From: Halonotius roseus
GTDB lineage: Archaea; Halobacteriota; Halobacteria; Halobacteriales; Haloferacaceae
Reading direction: 5' to 3'
DNA: 64,000 nt
Assembly (NCBI RefSeq): GCF_006861655.1
Contig: NZ_SESI01000001.1
Location: 756,328 to 820,327, forward strand
The notes below the pieces were generated by a model, which saw nothing but the letters and a program-made list of their open reading frames with translations, made no database searches and had not been told where the DNA came from. Both the position numbers and the translations under genes were made by a program. This document shows, in pieces, positions 60,223 to 64,000 of this stretch. The first letter of the stretch is position 1. The number at the start of each line of letters is the position of its first letter.

Positions 60223-60323
60223 ACCTCACCCTCGCACCCTTGGCCTATTAAAAAGCCGTCCTCATCCCATATTGTGGGAGTTCGTTACAACAGTTATTGA
60301 GCAATATATTTTTTACTGATACG

Positions 60324-61775
60324 ATGGGATCGAACTCTTCGTCCGGAGCCGACACGAGCGAAACACACCCCCGACAGACCGATCGAGGCACGCTTGTCTT
60401 GAGCGACGACAGCGGGTACGTCGGTGAAACGCTCACCTTCCACGGGCGGAACCTCCCGGCTGACAAACAATTCGACATCGAGTGGCATACCGTCGATGGC
60501 TCGTGGGGTGTCCTCGAAGCCCACGAGATCGTCGGTCCGCAGTTTCGCCCGCGAACCGAGACGATCACGATGGTCACCACCGACGCCGAGGGTCGCTTCG
60601 ACTACGAGTGGACGATCCCCGAAGAGTACGGCAGTGTCCACACCGTCTCGCTCACCACCCAGGACGGCGCGACCGTCGACCAAGCCGAGTTCGAGATCAC
60701 GCCGTGGTTCGAACTCGACCAGGCGAGTGCAACCCTCGGCGACACTTTCGTTGTCACGGGGTACGGGCTGGGCCCCGGTATCATGGTCAACAACTACCAG
60801 ATCGCGTGGGACAACACCACCGTCGGGTTCCTAACCAGTGTTCAGAATCGTGGCACGGCGACGGCTGAAGTCCGCGCTGTGGGGCCGCCTGGCGAGCACA
60901 TCCTGCAGGTCTGGCGAGGCTACCGCGGGATGCCGTTCCTCCAGAACAACACGCAATCGCCGTACGGTAAAGTCGCCGACGGGCGCAAGACGGCCTGGAC
61001 TGTCGAGGTGACCGAACCGGAGACGGAGCCGCAAACGGCGTGGGTCGATCCCATGCCAGAAGAGCAGCCGCTCAGCACGCATTACCCCGAGTTAGACGAG
61101 GCGACCGAGGCCGAGCTGTCGATCACCCCAGAGTATGGCCAGTCCGGGACAGACGTGACGATCACCGGCACGGGGTTCGAGCCTCACACCGAAGTCGACC
61201 TCATCTGGCACCACCACGCCGGCCACGAGCCGCAGGGCCCGGACAAACCGCCGCTGCCGACCGTGACCGCCGAACCGTGGCCCGACGCGTTGCCGACCGT
61301 TGCGACCGACGCCAACGGACAGTTTGCGGTCGACGTGACGGTTCCGAAAGATATCGGCTCGACGCGGCCGATCACCGCCCGCGTCGACGGGCGTAACGTA
61401 GCGGTGACCGGATTTATGATGCAACCCTCCATCGAGACGTTTTCGCCGACCAGCGGCCCGGTCGGCACCGAAATCGAGATCGAACTCACCGGCGTGGGGT
61501 GGACACAGTACGCGATGGCACCGCTGTTCGTCTACGACAACGGCCCGCTGGGGTATGCCTGCGGGCTGAGCGACAAGGAGGAGGGGACGACGATCCGAAC
61601 CATCCTGCAGGCCTCGGGCCAGCCGGGCTGGCACTTCATCGACGCCTATCCGACGATATTCCGGATGCAAGAGGACAATCCGGAGTTCGAACTCAACGCC
61701 CACCTCTCGTATCTCGACAACCACCCGATGCGGCCGGTGCCAGCATTCCACTTCGCTTTCGAGATCACCGAGTAA
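60324..61775 (+). CDS. IPT/TIG-like four-unit protein A, no signal peptide
   Basis: A 483-residue protein of unknown function built of four beta-sandwich-like units. Each starts with an IPT/TIG-type strand-turn: GYVGETLTFHGRNLP, ATLGDTFVVTGYGLGPG, GQSGTDVTITGTGFEP and GPVGTEIEIELTGVGW. Conserved blocks between them include LQVWRGYRGMPFLQNNTQSPYG, TGFMMQPSIETFSPTSGP and GQPGWHFIDAYP. It is paralogous to the partial gene at 62624-64000. No signal peptide or anchor is visible, which is odd for this fold. It is divergent from the substrate-binding protein gene and convergent with the second permease. Confidence 0.8.
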   Translation: MGSNSSSGADTSETHPRQTDRGTLVLSDDSGYVGETLTFHGRNLPADKQFDIEWHTVDGSWGVLEAHEIVGPQFRPRTETITMVTTDAEGRFDYEWTIPEEYGSVHTVSLTTQDGATVDQAEFEITPWFELDQASATLGDTFVVTGYGLGPGIMVNNYQIAWDNTTVGFLTSVQNRGTATAEVRAVGPPGEHILQVWRGYRGMPFLQNNTQSPYGKVADGRKTAWTVEVTEPETEPQTAWVDPMPEEQPLSTHYPELDEATEAELSITPEYGQSGTDVTITGTGFEPHTEVDLIWHHHAGHEPQGPDKPPLPTVTAEPWPDALPTVATDANGQFAVDVTVPKDIGSTRPITARVDGRNVAVTGFMMQPSIETFSPTSGPVGTEIEIELTGVGWTQYAMAPLFVYDNGPLGYACGLSDKEEGTTIRTILQASGQPGWHFIDAYPTIFRMQEDNPEFELNAHLSYLDNHPMRPVPAFHFAFEITE

Positions 61776-61810
61776 GGCATCGCTGGCTCCTCCCCCGGAG
61801 CTTTTTCACG

Positions 61811-62599
61811 TTATCGAAGCGTGCGTGTAGCGGATCGCTCCGTCTCGGCGGGCGTCCACGTGATGAGTCGATCGCCGAGCCATCTGAGCCCGTAGGTGAT
61901 CCCGACGCCAATCGTGGCGATGACGACCAGCGTGGCGTAGATATCCCCCAGCGAGTAGGTCTGATAGGATATCCAGAGATAGTAGCCCAGCCCGCGACCG
62001 CCGGCCAGCAACTCCGCCGAGATGACGATGAGTAATGCCGTGTTCATCGCCAGCCGAAGGCCGACGAAGATGGCCGGCAGCGAGCCGGGCAGCAGGATCT
62101 CCCGAAAGACGGTGACCGGACTCGTTGCCCCGTTGTCGGCTGCGACATCGAAGTAGAGCCGTCGGATCTGCCGAGCTCCGTTCATCGCGTTCCACAACAC
62201 AACGAAAAAGCCACCGAGGGCGGCCGTGAATATGATCGCGCTGCTGTCGGTGTTGAACACGAGCACCACCAGCGGGAGCAACGCGATCACCGGGATCGGA
62301 TACACCGCCGAAAACAGCGGCCCAAGCAGTGTTTTCAGCGTGTCGTTCCACCCCATGAGCACCCCGACGGTGACGCCGAAGCTGGTCGCCAACACCGAGG
62401 CGAGGAGCGTGCGCTCGATGGTTGCCGCGACGTGGCCGAGAAACGACGGCTCGCCGAGTAACACGAGCGTGCGCTCGAAGATGGTCGCTGGCGGCGGCAA
62501 AACGCCAGGACTCACGACGCCGAATCCCCCGACGGCGAGTTGCCAGACGAGAATGGCGACGACAAGCGAGAGCGTCTGATAGAATCGGTCAGTGTTCAT
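61811..62599 (-). CDS. ABC transporter permease, SsuC/TauC type (second)
   Basis: A 262-residue permease with six transmembrane helices. VVAILVWQLAVGGFGVV opens it; YFDVAADNGATSPVTVFREILLPGSLPAIFVG (in two blocks) is the EAA loop, and LLIVISAELLAGGRGLGYYLW follows. It belongs to the same family as the first permease but is only moderately similar. No ATPase or binding protein lies between it and the window end; its upstream neighbour is IPT-like protein B, 24 bases away. The partner ATPase may lie outside or be shared with the first cassette. ATG at 62597-62599; a TTG precedes it. Confidence 0.9.
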   Translation of the reverse strand: MNTDRFYQTLSLVVAILVWQLAVGGFGVVSPGVLPPPATIFERTLVLLGEPSFLGHVAATIERTLLASVLATSFGVTVGVLMGWNDTLKTLLGPLFSAVYPIPVIALLPLVVLVFNTDSSAIIFTAALGGFFVVLWNAMNGARQIRRLYFDVAADNGATSPVTVFREILLPGSLPAIFVGLRLAMNTALLIVISAELLAGGRGLGYYLWISYQTYSLGDIYATLVVIATIGVGITYGLRWLGDRLITWTPAETERSATRTLR

Positions 62600-62623
62600 C
62601 AAAGATGCAGCAGCGAGGCGTGA

Positions 62624-64000
62624 CTACTCCTCGATCTTGAACGCCATGTGGTAGGCCGGCATCGGCCGCACCGGATGGTTGTCGAGATAGGAGAGATGCG
62701 GGCGGAGCTCGAAGTCCGGCTCGTCTTCCTGCATCTCGAAGATACACGGGTAGGCGTCGATGAAGTGCCACCCCGGCTGGCCGGTCGCCGGCAGTTCCAG
62801 CCGAACGATGCCGCCGCCGTCGTCGTCGCTGAGCCCACAGACGTACCCCAGCGGCTTGTTGTCGTACAGGAAGTACGGCGCGTTCTCGTAGATCGGCCAG
62901 CCGACGCCGGAAAGCTCGATCTCGATTGTCGTCCCGACCGGGCCGCTGGTCGGCGAGAATGTCTCGATCGAGGGCTGCATCATGAAGCCGGTGATGGCGA
63001 TCTCCTCGCCGTCGACGGCGGCGGTGATCGGTCGCGTCGAGCCCTCGCTGGCCGGGATCGTGATCTCCGTCTGGAACGTCCCCTCGTCGTCAGTTGTGAC
63101 GGTCGGCAGCCGGTCGGGGATCGGCTCCGGCGTGATCGGGATCCCCTTCACGCGGTGGCCCTCGTGGCGGTACCAGATCAGATCGACCTCCTCGTTTGGC
63201 GGGAACTGCTCGCCGCTGATGAACGCCGTCGTGCCGGGTTGGCCCGAACTCGGCGTGATCGAGAGTTCGGCGTCGCTCCCGTCGGTGTCGACATCGGGAT
63301 AATGGATACTGATCGGGTTCTCGTCGAGGCGGTCGTCGAGCCACGCGGTTCGCGGCTCGGCGTCGGGTTCGGTCACCTCGACAGTCCACTGGGATTGCCG
63401 GCCGCCAGCGACGGGGCCGTACGGCGACTGGGTGTTGTTCTGGAGGTAGGGGACGCCCCGGTAGTTGCGCCACACCTGCAGGACGTGTTTGCCCGGCGGC
63501 CCGACCGCACGGATGCGGGCGGTTGCTGTCCCGCGGTTCATCACGCCCGTCATGAAGCCCATGTTGCCGTTGTCCCACGCGACCTGGTAGTTGTTCGTGA
63601 CGACGTTCGGGCCGATCCCGTAGCCGGTGATCGTGAAGAACTCGCCGAGTTGGGCCGTAGTGTTGCCGAGTTCGAAATGCGGGAGAATCGTTACTGAGGC
63701 CGACGCGACCGTCGTGCCGTCCGTCTCGACGACCTCGACCCGGTGGCTGCCGCCGTAATCCTGTTCGACCGTCCACGTCTCATCGAACGCGCCGTTGCCG
63801 TCAGTGCGGACGGTTGCGATTGTCTCCGTCCGAGGGTGGTACTGGGCACCGACGACCTCGTTGGCCTCCAAGACGCCCCAGCGGCCGTCGGTCGTCTGCC
63901 ACTGGAGTTCATAGCGTTCGTTGGCCGGCAGGTTCCGACCGTTGAACGTGAGCGTGTCGCCGACGTAGGTCTCGTCGTCGCTGACGACCAGCGTGCCCGC
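62624..64000 (-). CDS. IPT/TIG-like four-unit protein B (N-terminus outside window)
   Basis: A partial gene with 458 codons visible and no start in the window; reading continues past base 64000. It is a clear paralogue of the protein at 60324: ETYVGDTLTFNGRNLP, WGVLEANEVVGAQYHPRTETI, LQVWRNYRGVPYLQNNTQSPYG, GFMMQPSIETFSPTSGP and GQPGWHFIDAYP recur in the same order, and both end in an FHFAFEI/YHMAFKI strand. Four IPT/TIG-like units are expected. It immediately precedes the second permease on the same strand, so the two are probably co-transcribed. Function unknown. Confidence 0.8.
   Translation of the reverse strand, partial: AGTLVVSDDETYVGDTLTFNGRNLPANERYELQWQTTDGRWGVLEANEVVGAQYHPRTETIATVRTDGNGAFDETWTVEQDYGGSHRVEVVETDGTTVASASVTILPHFELGNTTAQLGEFFTITGYGIGPNVVTNNYQVAWDNGNMGFMTGVMNRGTATARIRAVGPPGKHVLQVWRNYRGVPYLQNNTQSPYGPVAGGRQSQWTVEVTEPDAEPRTAWLDDRLDENPISIHYPDVDTDGSDAELSITPSSGQPGTTAFISGEQFPPNEEVDLIWYRHEGHRVKGIPITPEPIPDRLPTVTTDDEGTFQTEITIPASEGSTRPITAAVDGEEIAITGFMMQPSIETFSPTSGPVGTTIEIELSGVGWPIYENAPYFLYDNKPLGYVCGLSDDDGGGIVRLELPATGQPGWHFIDAYPCIFEMQEDEPDFELRPHLSYLDNHPVRPMPAYHMAFKIEE

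Overview
The window is a chromosomal stretch from a halophilic archaeon (class Halobacteria). The evidence is high-GC, Asp/Glu-rich coding sequence; archaeal versions of core genes (TFB, FtsZ1 next to SecE and Spt5/NusG, NreA, the GHMP-type shikimate kinase, archaeal DtdA, MfnA); Tat lipoproteins with lipoboxes; and TATA boxes about 27 bases upstream of start codons, as expected for leaderless transcripts. I cannot name the genus from sequence alone.

Layout. 1-7.1 kb: 5' part of methionyl-tRNA synthetase, a HicAB-type toxin-antitoxin pair, MfnA-type decarboxylase, PhzF, a deaminase, a phosphoribosyltransferase and small conserved haloarchaeal proteins. 7.16-14.9 kb: tRNA-Leu(CAA), then an accessory patch with an AT-rich lipoprotein, an alpha/beta hydrolase, a 1104-residue CARDB-type surface protein whose 5' part is strikingly AT-rich, and a second surface protein. 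15-26.5 kb: an aromatic/folate neighbourhood (shikimate kinase + chorismate mutase, pabB-pabA-pabC, aroE) interrupted by a VapBC-like pair, a DMT exporter, carbonic anhydrase and a Rieske protein; then dtdA. 26.5-28.4 kb: ftsZ1, secE, nusG. 28.4-54.1 kb: mostly housekeeping and information-processing genes: Get3-like ATPase, endonuclease V + rhomboid with an AN1 finger, PadR regulator, RNase HI, a TFB without zinc-ribbon cysteines, NreA with a PCNA-binding tail, PolX, a membrane-anchored DHH phosphoesterase, methylglyoxal synthase and TruD. Three copies of a roughly 110-base dispersed element sit between genes at 30.2 and 39.2-39.5 kb.

54.2-64 kb is the least ordinary part. Two divergent Tat lipoproteins share a repeated module that I do not recognise. 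They are followed by a CoxG-like SRPBCC protein and a flavin reductase. Next comes an SsuABC/TauABC-type importer (substrate-binding protein, ATPase, permease), then a large protein made of four IPT/TIG-like beta-sandwich units, then a second permease of the same type preceded by a second, paralogous IPT-like protein that runs off the window. The repeated pairing of IPT-like protein and nitrate/sulfonate-type permease suggests a linked system for uptake, and perhaps flavin-dependent oxidation, of a small organic molecule. The substrate is unknown.

No rRNA, CRISPR array, insertion sequence or replication origin was recognised. Start codons were chosen by family length, by ATGA-type overlaps and by distance to TATA-like boxes.
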